DNA of 64,000 nucleotides. It comes from CAWAQA01 sp963784065. GTDB taxonomy: Bacteria > Acidobacteriota > Vicinamibacteria > Vicinamibacterales > UBA2999. The notes below the pieces were generated by a model, which did no database searches, was not told where the DNA came from, and saw nothing but the letters and a program-made list of their open reading frames with translations. The DNA lies in assembly GCA_963784065.1 (NCBI GenBank), contig CAWAQA010000004.1, forward strand, positions 381,383 through 445,382. Direction: 5' to 3'. Each line of letters begins with the position of its first letter. Position 1 is the stretch's first letter. Made by a program: the position numbers and the translations under genes. Below are positions 18,165-29,437 of this stretch, one piece after another.

Positions 18165-20647
18165 CGGACCACGACCATCGGAACAGGCGCGAACACGAGC
18201 GGGACCGGTGTGCCGCGCGGCCCGGTGCCGGCGCCGGTCAGCGTCAGATTGCCGGAGCCACCACCCACTGCGTCGAACAGGATGGCGGCCAGCAAGCCGG
18301 TCCCGGACACACCCGTGGCATCCCCCGCACGCACGATGGCGATGTCGATCCGTCCCGCTGCCGCGTCCACCTGCTGCGTGAATGTGGCGTTCACGCCGCC
18401 GGAGCGCATGAAGCTGCCCTCCTGGATGGCGCGCACGCGCAGCGCCGACGGATTGAACGTGATCGTCAGCGTCGCTCCGGACACCATCGATGCGCCGGTG
18501 ATCGAGACGGGTACCGTGTATGGACCGCCGCCGACGCGGAAGTCGGTGCCCGGCGGCGAGAGGAAGATCTGGCCCCCTCCGGCCGCGGTCGCACCAACGT
18601 TCGATGCGGGCGTCCCTGCGGCCTGGGGCGTCGAGCCTGGCGGTGTCAGCGCAGAACCTGGCTGCTCAGTGGGCGCCGGCACCGGCGGAACGGTTGGTGT
18701 CGGCGTACCCTGCCCAGGGGTGGCGGGAGCAGTCGTCGTGCCGGGAATGGGCGAGCTGCCCGGCGGAACCTGCGGGACGGGGCCACTTCCCGTGGGCAGC
18801 ACAGGCTGACCGGCTACCGGCGCGGCGCGGTGCGCCAGCCGCAGGAGCCGGAGGAGAAGCCGGCGGAGGAGCGATGTCAGGCTGCGCGGCGATCAGCGGC
18901 GGCGGACCCCCGAGGCCCAGCGCCTGCTGTGTGCCGATAAAGATCGGGCTCACATCGGTCTGGGTCAGCTCGTGCGTCCGTACGATCCGCGGCGTGAGCA
19001 GCATGATGATATCAGTCTGATCAACCTCCGTGATCTCCGTACCAAACAGCGAGCGCAGGATCGGGATGCGCATGAGACCCGGAAATCCCCGCATCGTTTT
19101 TCGCTCGTTGTCGTCCAGCAGTCCTGCCATCAGGTTGGACTCGCCGTCACGCAGCCGCAGCCGCGTGTTCACGCGTCGGGCGTTGAATGACGGTAACGCT
19201 TGACCGCCGACCGTGGTGTTAGGACCGAGCGAACTGCTCTCGACCAGGACGTCGAGGATGATCTCGTTCTCGAACGTCACACGCGGTGTCATCTCGATGA
19301 TCACGCCCACGGTCCGGTAGTTGAACGAGGTCAGCGGGTTGAAGCTTGCCCCGCCCTGGGCCACCGGTGTGAAGACCGTCGAAGGGACCGGGACTTCCCG
19401 CCCGAGATTGAGCGTGATCTTCTGCCCTTCGGCGCCTCGAAGTTGCGGCTTGGCGATCTGCCTGGTGCCGATATCGGTCTCGAGGAAACGCAGAACGGCG
19501 GACGGCACCGCCATGTAGAAGTCGGCGGTCGAGACGCCGCGGGTGATGGTATTCAGGTTGAACGGCGTCGACGTCACACCCGCGGCGGTGGGGGGATCGG
19601 TGTCGTTGCCGGGCGTGGCGCCCGTGATCCCTCGCTGCTCGGGCGAGAACGCGAGGTTGACGGCGTACTCCGACAGGTTGATGCCGAATTCCTTGACCCT
19701 GCCCCGGTTCACCTCGAGGATCTGGACGTCGATGATGATTTCCGAGCGCGGATTGTCGTTCGCCTCGATCATCTTTTCGATGATCGACACGACGTTCGCG
19801 GTCCCGCGCACGGTGATCGTGTTCGCCGTCTTGTTCGCGGCCAGCACCGGCTGCACGGCGATCGCCGGGATGCGGATGACCTGGTTGAGCGTCTGCACCA
19901 GCTCCGTCGCGTCGGCGTGCGAGATGAAGAAGGTGCGGATCACCTGCTCCTCGTACGCCGCGCGCTTCTGCGCGTTGTCCGGGATGATCATGATGGTGCG
20001 CGGGTTGATCACCTTGTAGAACAGCGTGTTCGCGCCCAGGATCTGCGTCAGCGCTTCCTCGAACGTGACGCCGCGCAGGTTCACCGTGTACATCCGGTCC
20101 TGGAAGTCGCGCTCGTAGCTGATGTTGATCCCGGCCGCCATGCCGATGGAGTTGAGGATGTCGCGCAGGCTGGAATTGTTGAAGATGACGTCGATCGGCT
20201 CGCGCGACGCCGGGTTCAGCAGCGGCTGCGACTGTCTCGCGACGTCGCGCATCTGCTGGATCGACGGTTGCGGCCGCGAGGCTTCCACCAGGTCGCGGAT
20301 GCGCCGCTCCATCTCCAGTACCTTCGCCGACACGAGGCGGTTCGACGGGTCGAACTCGCTGGCGCGGCGGTATTCGCGCAGCGCCTCCTCGAGCTGCCCG
20401 CGCGCCTCGAGGACACGCGCCTGATCCAGGTGCAGGTTGGCGGCATTGATCATCGCGCGCTCGAGCGCGATCTGGTAGTCGGCGCGTTCGGGGTCTTCCT
20501 GGACGGCACGGCGATAGAAATCCACTGCCGTGTCCCAGTCACCCGCGCGCGCCGCGCTCTCGCCGCTGCCGAACGCGCGGCTCGCCGCGCACCCTGCCCC
20601 CAAGGCGGCATCACGATCACGATCACAATGGCTAGTCGATGCATCAT
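18161..20647 (-). CDS. gspD: Secretin (GspD/PilQ) with N-terminal TPR and C-terminal cohesin domain, frameshifted
   Basis: Outer-membrane secretin. After an N-terminal hydrophobic leader come TPR-like repeats (GDWDTAVDFYRRAVQEDPERADYQ, then LEEALREYRRASEFDP). A short secretin N-domain (IDVIFNNSSLRDILNSIG, LRGVTFEEALTQIL) follows, then GspD N-domains (EEQVIRTFFISHADATELV) and the secretin core with VPVPSTVFTPV, TVGVIIEMTPRV, and SNLMAGLLDDNERKTM, ending in TDIIMLLTPRIVR. A Pro-rich linker leads to about 120 residues of a cohesin-type beta sandwich (GPYTVPVSITGASMVSGATL, TITFNPSALRVRAIQEGSFM). Single-base breaks sit near 20590 and 18820. The cohesin fusion is not part of classical GspD or PilQ. 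It is coupled to the neighbouring genes by short overlaps. Confidence 0.88.
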
Positions 20648-21224
20648 TGCCCTGAGAGCCGGATCACCTGCCGTCCGCGGCCGTCGGTGTAGGCCATCTC
20701 GACGTTGTCTGCGCCAATCCTCAACAGACGATATCGGCCTTCGATGATATCGCCTTCCCTTCCCGTCAAGACGGTCCCGCGGCCGTCACTCAGGATGGCG
20801 ACGCGGCCCGCCTGAGCCGGAGCGTTCAGCAGGCCGATGAACCGCAGCGGGATCGGCGGCGGCGGCGGCGGCCCCTGCGGCACCGGCGGTCCCGTGGGGA
20901 CGACCCGCGGGGCGGGCGCGGCGCCGGCGCCGGGGCCCGGAGGCGCGGGGGGCGGCGCCTTCACCTCGAAGCGGAACAGGTTGCGCTCCGCCACGGGAGC
21001 GTCTTTCGCGGGCCGCGTTCAGCGCCTCGAGCTGGATGTCCGTCACCGGCGCCTGGCCGCCCCTTCCCGGCTGCTGCCGGGTTCCGGTCGTGCCGGATAC
21101 TGGATTGGACGGTGCGGCCGAGGTTCCGGCCGGGGTGTCGCCTCCCCGCAGCGTGATGACGAGAACCAGGCCGCACCACGAGCGCGCCGAGGACGGCGAG
21201 CTGCTTCTGCGTCTTCGACGCCAT
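20644..21224 (-). CDS. GspC/PilP-like inner-membrane linker protein, frameshifted
   Basis: Opens SKTQKQLAVLGALVV (one membrane helix), passes a Pro/Gly-rich linker, and ends in an HR-like domain: PLRFIGLLNAPAQAGRVAIL, GTVLTGREGDIIEGRYRLLR and GADNVEMAYTDGRGRQVIRL. This is the common form of the GspC HR / PilP domain that touches the secretin N-domains and bridges the two membranes. Frames change near 21160 and 21005. Position between pilO and the secretin is exactly where PilP/GspC belongs. The start overlaps the pilO stop, and the stop overlaps the secretin start. Confidence 0.75.
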
Positions 21225-21808
21225 CAGGCCGCGTCCCGGAAGTAGGTGGACATCTCCAGCGTCACCACTTGGGCGCCGGTGTTCTCCGCGCCCGCCGCGA
21301 GCTCGACGTTGTCGATGACCACGAACTCCGGGGACGCTTCGAGCTGGTGGATGAAGGTGCGCATGTCCTCGTAGGCGCCGCTCAGAACCATCCTGATTCT
21401 CAGACGGCGGAGCGTGCTCTCGCGGATTTCGACTTCCTCGTACTGATCGCGATCGAACGTGAGGTCCGATTCGCGGGCGAGCTGCCGCAGCCGCAGCTGC
21501 GTCAGCCGCCGCGCCCCCGACAGGTCCGGCGGCAGCACGTCCTTGTAAAAGGTAGCGAGCTCGGTGGAGGCGCGGTCTTTACCGGTCAGCGTGCCATTGG
21601 CCTGCGCGAAATCCGCCTGCGCCGCCGTCAGTGCCTGCCCCGCAGCGTCGTTGCGTTGCTCGACGTTGGCGACGCGCTGCGCCAGCGGATACACGAACAA
21701 CGCGTACACCAGCGCGTTCGCCACGAGAGCGACGACCAGCGGCACCACGACCCGCCGGTGCTCGGCGAGCACGCGCCGCCCCAGAGACGTGCCGTGAGGG
21801 CTGCTCAT
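21224..21808 (-). CDS. pilO: PilO/GspM-like assembly protein
   Basis: 194 residues, unbroken. One membrane helix (VVVPLVVALVANALVYALFVYPL), a coiled-coil stretch (RVANVEQRNDAAGQALTAAQADF), and a ferredoxin-like C-terminal domain (RIRMVLSGAYEDMRTFIHQLEASPEFVVIDNVEL), the PilO pattern. PilO pairs with PilN to form the inner-membrane alignment complex of type IV pili and the GspL/M platform of type II secretion. ATGA-type overlap with pilN upstream and TGATG overlap with the next gene. Confidence 0.83.
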   Translation of the reverse strand: MSSPHGTSLGRRVLAEHRRVVVPLVVALVANALVYALFVYPLAQRVANVEQRNDAAGQALTAAQADFAQANGTLTGKDRASTELATFYKDVLPPDLSGARRLTQLRLRQLARESDLTFDRDQYEEVEIRESTLRRLRIRMVLSGAYEDMRTFIHQLEASPEFVVIDNVELAAGAENTGAQVVTLEMSTYFRDAA

Positions 21809-22389
21809 GGCTGGGGTGCCTCCTGCTGGGCTGTGCGCGACGGCGGCTGGTAGACGCCTTCGATGATCGCCTCGAGCAGCCCCTCCTCGTTGGTCTGCGT
21901 CTCGGTGGCGAGCACGTTGTGGAACGCGCCGGTCGTCTCGAGCGCGTCGATGAACGCCTCGAGGTCCTCGGCGCGCCGCGCGTCCACGGCGATGCCGATG
22001 ATGAACACGCCCTTCTCGAGGCGCGGCTGCACCGCCGTGATGCGGACGTCGTCCGGGAGCGTCGCCTCGAACTGCGTGAAGAGCTCCGTCCAGGAGAAGG
22101 AGCGCTGATCGATGAGGTCGTTCGCCTCGCGCGCCGCGCTCGCCACCGTCTCCAGCTCCGTCGGGTTGATCTGCGCGCGAATGCGTGACGCTTCCGACCG
22201 CAGCCGCGCCGCCTCGCGCTCGGCTTCATCCGCGTTGGCGCCCAGCGTCTGCTGACTGGTCATCAGCGTGAGGATCCTGATGCCGTTGAACAGCGTGATC
22301 CCGATGACGACGGCGGCGAGCGTGGACAGCGCGACCTGGACGGCGCGGACGTTGTAGAACGGCTTCGTCGCGAGATTGGTCCGGATCAT
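21805..22389 (-). CDS. pilN: PilN/GspL-like assembly protein
   Basis: 194 residues, unbroken. Begins IRTNLATKPFYNVR, the short cytoplasmic N-terminus that binds PilM in PilN proteins, then a single membrane helix (ALSTLAAVVIGITLFNGI), a coiled coil (EREAARLRSEASRIRAQIN) and a small periplasmic domain with FEATLPDDVRITAVQP and IAVDARRAEDLEAFIDALE. The conserved N-terminal 'NLATKPF' is the expected PilM hook. The ATG overlaps the pilM stop (TGATG). Its gene order pilM-pilN-pilO is that of type IV pilus loci. Confidence 0.85.
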   Translation of the reverse strand: MIRTNLATKPFYNVRAVQVALSTLAAVVIGITLFNGIRILTLMTSQQTLGANADEAEREAARLRSEASRIRAQINPTELETVASAAREANDLIDQRSFSWTELFTQFEATLPDDVRITAVQPRLEKGVFIIGIAVDARRAEDLEAFIDALETTGAFHNVLATETQTNEEGLLEAIIEGVYQPPSRTAQQEAPQP

Positions 22390-23351
22390 CAGGCCGCCAC
22401 CGCCTCCCGGCGCGTCCGCAGCAGCATGCCGACGAGCGGCGCGAGCAGATCCATCAGCTCCGGCGTGACGCCGATGCGGTCGCGCAGCGACGCGGCGCGC
22501 GTCGGATCGATCGGTTCCACGCGTCACGCCGAGGCGCTCCTCGAGGCTGCGCCGCGCCGCGTCGACGACGCCCGGCACACGGCCGGTGCCGCCGAGCAGC
22601 ACGCGCGTGAACCCCTGTCCCGTCAAGCCGGTCCTGGTAGTACATCGCCGTCTGGTGCACGAGGTCGGCGAGGATGTCGTCGCCTCGCCCTGCGGCCGGC
22701 TGCGGAAGAAGATGACGTGCTCGCCGCGCATGATGGCGAGCGAGGTGTACTCGGGCTGCATGTGGACGACGAGCCAGTCGCCCGCGGGGGCGTCTGTCGA
22801 GGCCAGGAACAGGTTGATGACGCTGAGCGTCGCGAGGTCCACGAGCCCGGCATAGGCGCCGGCTTCGTCGCAGACGCCTTCGTACTCGCGCACGACGTCG
22901 CGGCGGGCCATGGCGACGACGAACTCGGCGCCGGCGGCGCCGCGCGCGCCCGGGCTATACGTCACGCACGCATCGTCGATCGGGAACGGCGCCGACTTCT
23001 TCAGCTGCCAGCGTACGAGCTGGTCGAGGTCCTCGCGGCGGGCGGGAACCTGGTCGAACCGCAACAACGAGACGCGGGCGGCGACGTCGGGGATGACCAG
23101 CGCGACGCGGCGCGGCCGGCTGCCCAGGCGCTCGAACACCGCCTGCAGCGCCGCCACGACACGCGGCCGATCGGCGAGGTTGTGCGCGGTGAGCGACGGT
23201 ACCACCGCCCCGGCGGGGAGCGGCTCGCTCGCATAGCCCTGCACGACGAGGTCGCGCCCGCGCGCGCTCATCGTGGCCACGGCGACGCGCTCGGGCGAGA
23301 TCTCGACCGCCGCGTCAGGAGGCGGACTGGCGAGCCAGGAGGCGAGCAGGC

Positions 23352-23355
<4 letters not shown>
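22389..23355 (-). CDS. pilM: PilM-like actin-fold assembly protein, frameshifted near its end
   Basis: Cytoplasmic, actin-like PilM that docks on the PilN N-terminus. N-terminal two thirds are in one frame: DAAVEISPERVAVATM, PRRVALVIPDVAARVSLLRFDQVP, LDQLVRWQLKKSAPFPIDDACV, and MQPEYTSLAIMRGEHVIFFRS. After about 22680 the frame changes at least twice; the remaining VLLGGTGRVPGVVDAARRSL and the true C-terminus with LLAPLVGMLL are readable in other frames and end at the tandem stops at 22389-22394. The start ATG overlaps the gspE stop (ATGA). Confidence 0.82.
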
Positions 23356-24981
<1,626 letters not shown>

Positions 24982-24985
24982 AGTT

Positions 24986-26206
24986 TCAGCGGCTGCCGCT
25001 CACCACCGAGCTCAGCTCGAAGAGCGGCAGGTACAGCGCGATGACCACCAGCGCGATGACCAGGCCCATGACGACGAGCAGGACCGGCTCGATGATGCGT
25101 GATGAAGCGCGCAACTTCGGTCTCGATCTCCTCGTCGTAGAAATCGGCCAGGCTGTTCAACATCTCCTGCAGCGCGCCGGTCTGACTCGCCGACCTCCAC
25201 CATCTTCACCGCGACGTCCGGGAACACCTTGCGCTTGAGCATCGCCGCGGCGAAGCTCTCACCTTCGCGCACGCGCCGCGTGATCTCCAGCGAGCTCGTC
25301 CGCCATGAAGCGGTTCGACATCGAGCGGTTGACGATCTCCAGCGCGTTGACCAGCGGAATGCCACCGCCGAGCAGGGTTCCCAGCGTCCGCGCCATCTGC
25401 GCGGTCGAAAACTTGCGGACGGTGTTGCCCGCCCACGGCACCTCGAGGAGCATCCGATCGAGGCGCGCCCGCTGTCCCGGCTGCCGCGCCCACGCCAGGA
25501 CGCCGGCCACCGAACCGACGAACGCAATGACAATCAGCCAGAAGTTCGTGACGACCGCGTCGGACACCCCGACGATGATCCGCGTCGAGAGCGGCAGCTC
25601 GCGGTCGAAGTTCTCGTAGAACGACGAGAACGACGGCACCACCCGCAGGACGATGATGCCGATCAGTCCCAGCATCAGAATCGTCAGAATCGCCGGATAG
25701 ATGAGCGCCGAGATCGTGCGCTTCTTGACGGCGCCGATCACCTTCTCGTATGCCACGTATCGGCGGATGACCGAGTCGAGATTGCCGCTGCGCTCGCCGG
25801 CCATCAACGACGCCGAGTAGACCGCCGGGAACAGGTCGCCGTGCGCCGCGAACGTGTCCGACAGCCCCTGGCCCGACTTCACCTTGTCGTACACGTCGTC
25901 GAGCACCGCCTTGAACGTGGCGTTCGACACGCGCTGCCGGAGGATGTCGAGCGACTGCACCAGCGGCATGCCCGCCTTCAGCAGCGTCGCCAGCTCCTGG
26001 TTGAACACCAGGAACTCCTGGCGGCTGATTCGCCGGCGCTGCCCCCCGCCGCGGGCGATGTTCGGCAGTCCGCCCCGGCGCTGCAGCGACAGGACGAACA
26101 GGCCCTTTTCTTCGAGTTCGTGGCGCAGGCGGGATTCGCTGTCGGCGACGTAGACGCCCTCGATAATCTCGCCGCCCGCCGTGCCGAGCCTACAGCGGAA
26201 CTCCAT
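24986..26206 (-). CDS. gspF: GspF/PilC-family inner-membrane platform protein, frameshifted
   Basis: First gene of the minus-strand locus. Two GspF repeats are visible: FLVFNQELATLLKAGMPLVQSLDIL with GLSDTFAAHGDLFPAVYSASLMAGERSG and YPAILTILMLGLIGIIVLRVVP; and TAQMARTLGTLLGGGIPLVNALEIV with FPDVAVKMVEVGE and the final membrane helix EPVLLVVMGLVIALVVIALYLPLFEL. Breaks are at about 25295, 25190 and 25110. The start is taken at the ATG at 26206 (EFRCRLGTAGGEIIEG); a GTG at 26212 is also in frame. It precedes gspE by a four-base gap. In function it is the membrane rotor or platform around which the ATPase acts. Confidence 0.9.
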
Positions 26207-26387
26207 TCCCACAGTCTGGCACAGCTCCTCGCGAAATTAGACCGGGATCCCGCGAAACTGGCCGGTGACGGGACCAGATCTCAGCCGTGCCCGTGCCCGA
26301 ACACGGTGGCCGCTCTCAGGCGCCGTGCAGGAATGCGCAACCCGGTGAAATGCGATCGGCCGTGGTGCTGCCGGCTGGCGAATGACC

Positions 26388-27272
26388 TTACTTCGGCTGT
26401 ACGAACGCGCGGAAGACCCGGACGCCCAACTCGCGCGGATCCGTGCTGCGAAGCTCGGGGACCGACGCGGGCACGAACGTCTTGTCCACCGCGATGGTCA
26501 TGTCGACCGTCTCAGCCGAACCGAACTGACCGGCGGTCACGTTGACGCGGCGCAGGTCGCGGACGCCGACCGGCACCGTGAAGCTGTCGATCACCATCGG
26601 GCCGATCCGGACCTCCACCTTCTGGGGCTCGCCGAGTGCCTTCACGGGCTGGTCGAGCTGGAGGAAAAACACGGCGTCGCGCTTCGGATTCCGGAACGAC
26701 AGGGTCGCTTCGCGCCTCGTCCACTGCCACTCCAGGCCGGAGGCTTCGTCCGCCACCTCCGTCTCGTGCCAGCCGTTGTTGAAGACGACGAACACGTTGT
26801 CGGACTGCAGGCGGAGATTGAAGTCGGCGACGCGGTACGACCGCATGCCCTGGTTCTGTCCCTCGAGCGGCAGCCGTGCGCCGGTCTCGGGGGAGAACAG
26901 GCCGATTTCCACGTGCGTCTCGCCCATGTACGGGAACTTCGGGATGAACATCGTCCGCGAATAATCGATCGTCGCGCCCGGCTTCCACTGCCGCGTCGGA
27001 GTAGGTGGACGATGATCGTCGGTCCACATCAACTCGCCGTCGGCATCGACGAAGTGGACGAACACCCAGTAATCCTCGGAGAAGGGCGGCGCATTCCCGT
27101 CCACCGCGAAGCGGTAGGTCATGTCGATTGGACTCCCCACCGCCGCGTCGGGGCGGCTGAGGGTGACGGTTGGAGTCGCCACGGGAGGCTCGGTATCTTC
27201 AGTGCGGCCGCACGCCGTCGCGGTCAGCGCAGCCGCCATCAGGACGGAGATCAGTCGGACTGTACACGCCAC
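26388..27272 (-). CDS. Predicted lipoprotein of unknown function
   Basis: About 294 residues, unbroken. A signal peptide with lipobox (VRLISVLMAAALTATAC) starts at a GTG at 27272; ATG 27239 would leave too short a leader. The mature part is beta-rich (MTYRFAVDGNAPPFSEDYWVFVHFVDADGELMWTDDH), with a threonine/proline stretch (RPPTPTRQW) and a domain resembling carbohydrate-binding or FixG-like sandwiches; I do not recognise a named family. It is divergent from the microcompartment shell gene with a 55-base gap. Between its stop and the gspF start lie about 180 bases without a visible gene. Confidence 0.6.
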   Translation of the reverse strand: MACTVRLISVLMAAALTATACGRTEDTEPPVATPTVTLSRPDAAVGSPIDMTYRFAVDGNAPPFSEDYWVFVHFVDADGELMWTDDHRPPTPTRQWKPGATIDYSRTMFIPKFPYMGETHVEIGLFSPETGARLPLEGQNQGMRSYRVADFNLRLQSDNVFVVFNNGWHETEVADEASGLEWQWTRREATLSFRNPKRDAVFFLQLDQPVKALGEPQKVEVRIGPMVIDSFTVPVGVRDLRRVNVTAGQFGSAETVDMTIAVDKTFVPASVPELRSTDPRELGVRVFRAFVQPK

Positions 27273-27327
27273 TGAGTGGATGATACCGCGCAATTCTGTT
27301 AGAGTTCGTCCGGATATTCCGCTGCAC

Positions 27328-27603
27328 ATGGCACAAGACGCTCTCGGGATGGTGGAGACCAAAGGCCTTATCGGCTCGGTGGAAGCCGCTGATGCGATGG
27401 TCAAGGCGGCCAACGTGGTCCTCGTCGGCAAGGAATACATCGGCGCGGGCTACGTCACGGTCCTCGTCCGCGGGGACGTCGGCGCGGTAAAGGCCGCTAC
27501 CGACGCAGGCGCGGCGGCTGCGCGGCGAGTCGGCGAGCTGGTGTCGGTCCATGTGATCCCGCGGCCCCACGCGGAAGTCGAGAGGATTCTCCCCAAGACG
27601 TAG
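27328..27603 (+). CDS. Bacterial microcompartment shell protein (BMC-H)
   Basis: 91 residues with the whole of one BMC domain: ALGMVETKGLIGSVEAADAMVKAANV, the strand LVGKEYIGAGYVTVLVRGDVGAVKAATDAG, and the end GELVSVHVIPRPH. These match the PduA/EutM/CcmK hexamer class in length and motif order, including the KEYIGAGYVT segment that forms the hexamer pore loop side. Shell hexamers tile the facets of protein organelles. It is followed after 30 bases by an acylating aldehyde dehydrogenase, which supports a metabolosome. No BMC-P (pentamer) or BMC-T gene is near, so this is at best a partial locus. Confidence 0.93.
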   Translation: MAQDALGMVETKGLIGSVEAADAMVKAANVVLVGKEYIGAGYVTVLVRGDVGAVKAATDAGAAAARRVGELVSVHVIPRPHAEVERILPKT

Positions 27604-27627
27604 AGCCGGGCCTTCAGGCCCCGCGGC
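27604..27627. repeat. Palindrome between the shell and dehydrogenase genes
   Basis: GGGCCT-TC-AGGCCC (27608-27621) lies directly after the shell gene stop. It has the same CCTTCAGG core as the REP-like elements elsewhere in the window. A hairpin here could lower expression of the dehydrogenase relative to the shell protein. Confidence 0.4.
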
Positions 27628-27633
27628 ATCCGT

Positions 27634-29424
27634 ATGGCCGTTCAGGACAGCCCTCCGCAAACCGACAAGGATCTCGCGTCCATCTCTGAAGCTCGTACGC
27701 TGGCGCGTGCCGCGCGCCAGGCGCAGGGCCAGCTCGCCGAGCTCACCCAGGAACAGATCGACGCCATCGTCACCGCCATGGCGGATGCCGTGACGCCGCA
27801 GGCCGAGACGCTGGCGCGCCTGGCAGTCGAGGAGACGGGCTATGGCGTTGTCGCGGACAAGGTCCAGAAGAACCTCTTCAGCTCGCAGATGGTGTACGAA
27901 TTCATCCGCCCGATGCGCACTGTGGGCGTGGTCAACCGTGTCGAGGAGAAGAAGCTCGTCGAGATCGCGGAGCCATTCGGCGTAGTCGCCGCCATCGTCC
28001 CGTCCACGAACCCCACGTCGACGGCTATATATAAGGTGTTGATCGCGCTCAAGGCTCGCTGCGCGATCGTCGTGAGTCCCCACCCTTCGGCGGTCCGCTG
28101 CATCACCCGCACGGTGGAGGTGATGGCGGCGGCGGCCACCCGTGCCGGCGCGCCCGCCGGCAGCATCGGCTGGATGAAGACCGTCACGCTCGAGGGCACG
28201 CAGGAGTTGATGAAACACCGCGACGTGGCGGTGATTCTGGCCACCGGCGGGATGGGTCTCGTGCGCGCCGCCTACAGCTCCGGCAAGCCGGCCTACGGTG
28301 TCGGGCCTGGCAACGCGCCATGCTACGTCGAGCGCAGCGCCGACCTGCGGAAGGCGGCTGACGACATCATGACCGGCAAGACCTTCGACAACGGGGTCCT
28401 GTGCTCCTCTCCCAACTCGGTGGTCGTGGACGAGGCGGTAGACGAAGCGCTACGACGGGAGTTCCAGGCGCTCGGCGCCTATTTCATGAACCCGGCGGAG
28501 ATGGAGGCGCTGGCCAGGGCACTGGTGACGCCCCAACGGCTGCCCAACCCGGCGCTGGTCGGCAAGTCCGCGGCGTTCATCGCACAGCAGGTCGGGTTGA
28601 AGGTCCCCGACGGTACCCGTGCCTTGATCGCGCCGCTGACCGGCGTGGGGCGGGACTATCCCCTTTCGATTGAAAAGCTGGCGCCCGTCCTCTCCTGGTA
28701 CGTCGTCAAGGACTGGCGCGAGGGCTGCGAGCGCTGCATCCAGATCCTGCGGTATGGCGGCATGGGCCACACCATGTCGATCCACTCGAAGAACGAGGAC
28801 GTCATCCTCCAGTTCGGCCTGAAGAAGCCGGCATTCCGCATCTGCGTCAACACGCCGACGACCCACGGTTCGATCGGCCTGACGACCGGTCTGGATCCCG
28901 CGATGACACTCGGATGCGGCGGCTGGGGCGGCAACATCACGTCCGACAACATCACCCCGAAGCACCTGCTGAACATCAAGCGCCTGGCGTACGAGATCCG
29001 CCCCGCCGCGACGGGCCGGCCGGATGCGGGCCGGCCGAAGCCAGCGGCCATGTCCGAGTACGGAGGGGCCGGCTTTCGCCGCCCGGAAGCGACCGGGCCG
29101 TCGCTGCCCAAAGCGCCGGCGCGTTCTGCCGCTGGCGGTATCCCGGTGGATACATTGGCAGCTCGGATCGATCACTTTCTGGCGTCACGCGGCTATCGCG
29201 CATCGCCGGAATCGACAGCGTCGGGCGAGGAAGCCTCCGCCGCCGCGATGCCGGAGGCAGAAGCATCCGACGCTCCGGCCGATTTTGTCTGCGAGGACGA
29301 CGTTCGGGCGGCGTTGAAGGCGGGGCGGAAGCTGGTGGTCGGCGAGAAGACGATCATCACCCCCTCGGCGCGGGACCTGGGCGAGTCCCAGAAGGTGTTC
29401 GTGCAGGCCGGCTGGCCACGCTGA
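27634..29424 (+). CDS. BMC-associated acylating aldehyde dehydrogenase with extended C-terminus
   Basis: 596 residues, unbroken, against about 450-480 for PduP/EutE-type enzymes. The N-terminal 450 residues form the CoA-acylating aldehyde dehydrogenase: VAAIVPSTNPTSTAIYKVLIAL, the nucleotide-binding ILATGGMGLVRAAYSSGKPA, and the catalytic cysteine in NGVLCSSPNSVVV (Cys257). It oxidises an aldehyde to acyl-CoA inside a metabolosome. After TPKHLLNIKRLAYEI come a Pro/Ala linker, a short amphipathic helix (VDTLAARIDHFLASRGY, about residues 506-522) that looks like an encapsulation peptide, and a final piece (FVCEDDVRAALKAGRKLVVG, TIITPSARDLG). That last motif resembles a region found in other BMC enzymes with 'TP.ARDL'. 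The substrate aldehyde is unknown. Confidence 0.9.
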   Translation: MAVQDSPPQTDKDLASISEARTLARAARQAQGQLAELTQEQIDAIVTAMADAVTPQAETLARLAVEETGYGVVADKVQKNLFSSQMVYEFIRPMRTVGVVNRVEEKKLVEIAEPFGVVAAIVPSTNPTSTAIYKVLIALKARCAIVVSPHPSAVRCITRTVEVMAAAATRAGAPAGSIGWMKTVTLEGTQELMKHRDVAVILATGGMGLVRAAYSSGKPAYGVGPGNAPCYVERSADLRKAADDIMTGKTFDNGVLCSSPNSVVVDEAVDEALRREFQALGAYFMNPAEMEALARALVTPQRLPNPALVGKSAAFIAQQVGLKVPDGTRALIAPLTGVGRDYPLSIEKLAPVLSWYVVKDWREGCERCIQILRYGGMGHTMSIHSKNEDVILQFGLKKPAFRICVNTPTTHGSIGLTTGLDPAMTLGCGGWGGNITSDNITPKHLLNIKRLAYEIRPAATGRPDAGRPKPAAMSEYGGAGFRRPEATGPSLPKAPARSAAGGIPVDTLAARIDHFLASRGYRASPESTASGEEASAAAMPEAEASDAPADFVCEDDVRAALKAGRKLVVGEKTIITPSARDLGESQKVFVQAGWPR

Positions 29425-29437
29425 CGGATTGCCCGGC

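Noticed and set aside
19200..20747. A 515-codon frame opposite the secretin
   Set aside because: The minus strand codes a full secretin with known motifs; the plus-strand reading is a codon shadow (Asp/Arg/His-rich).
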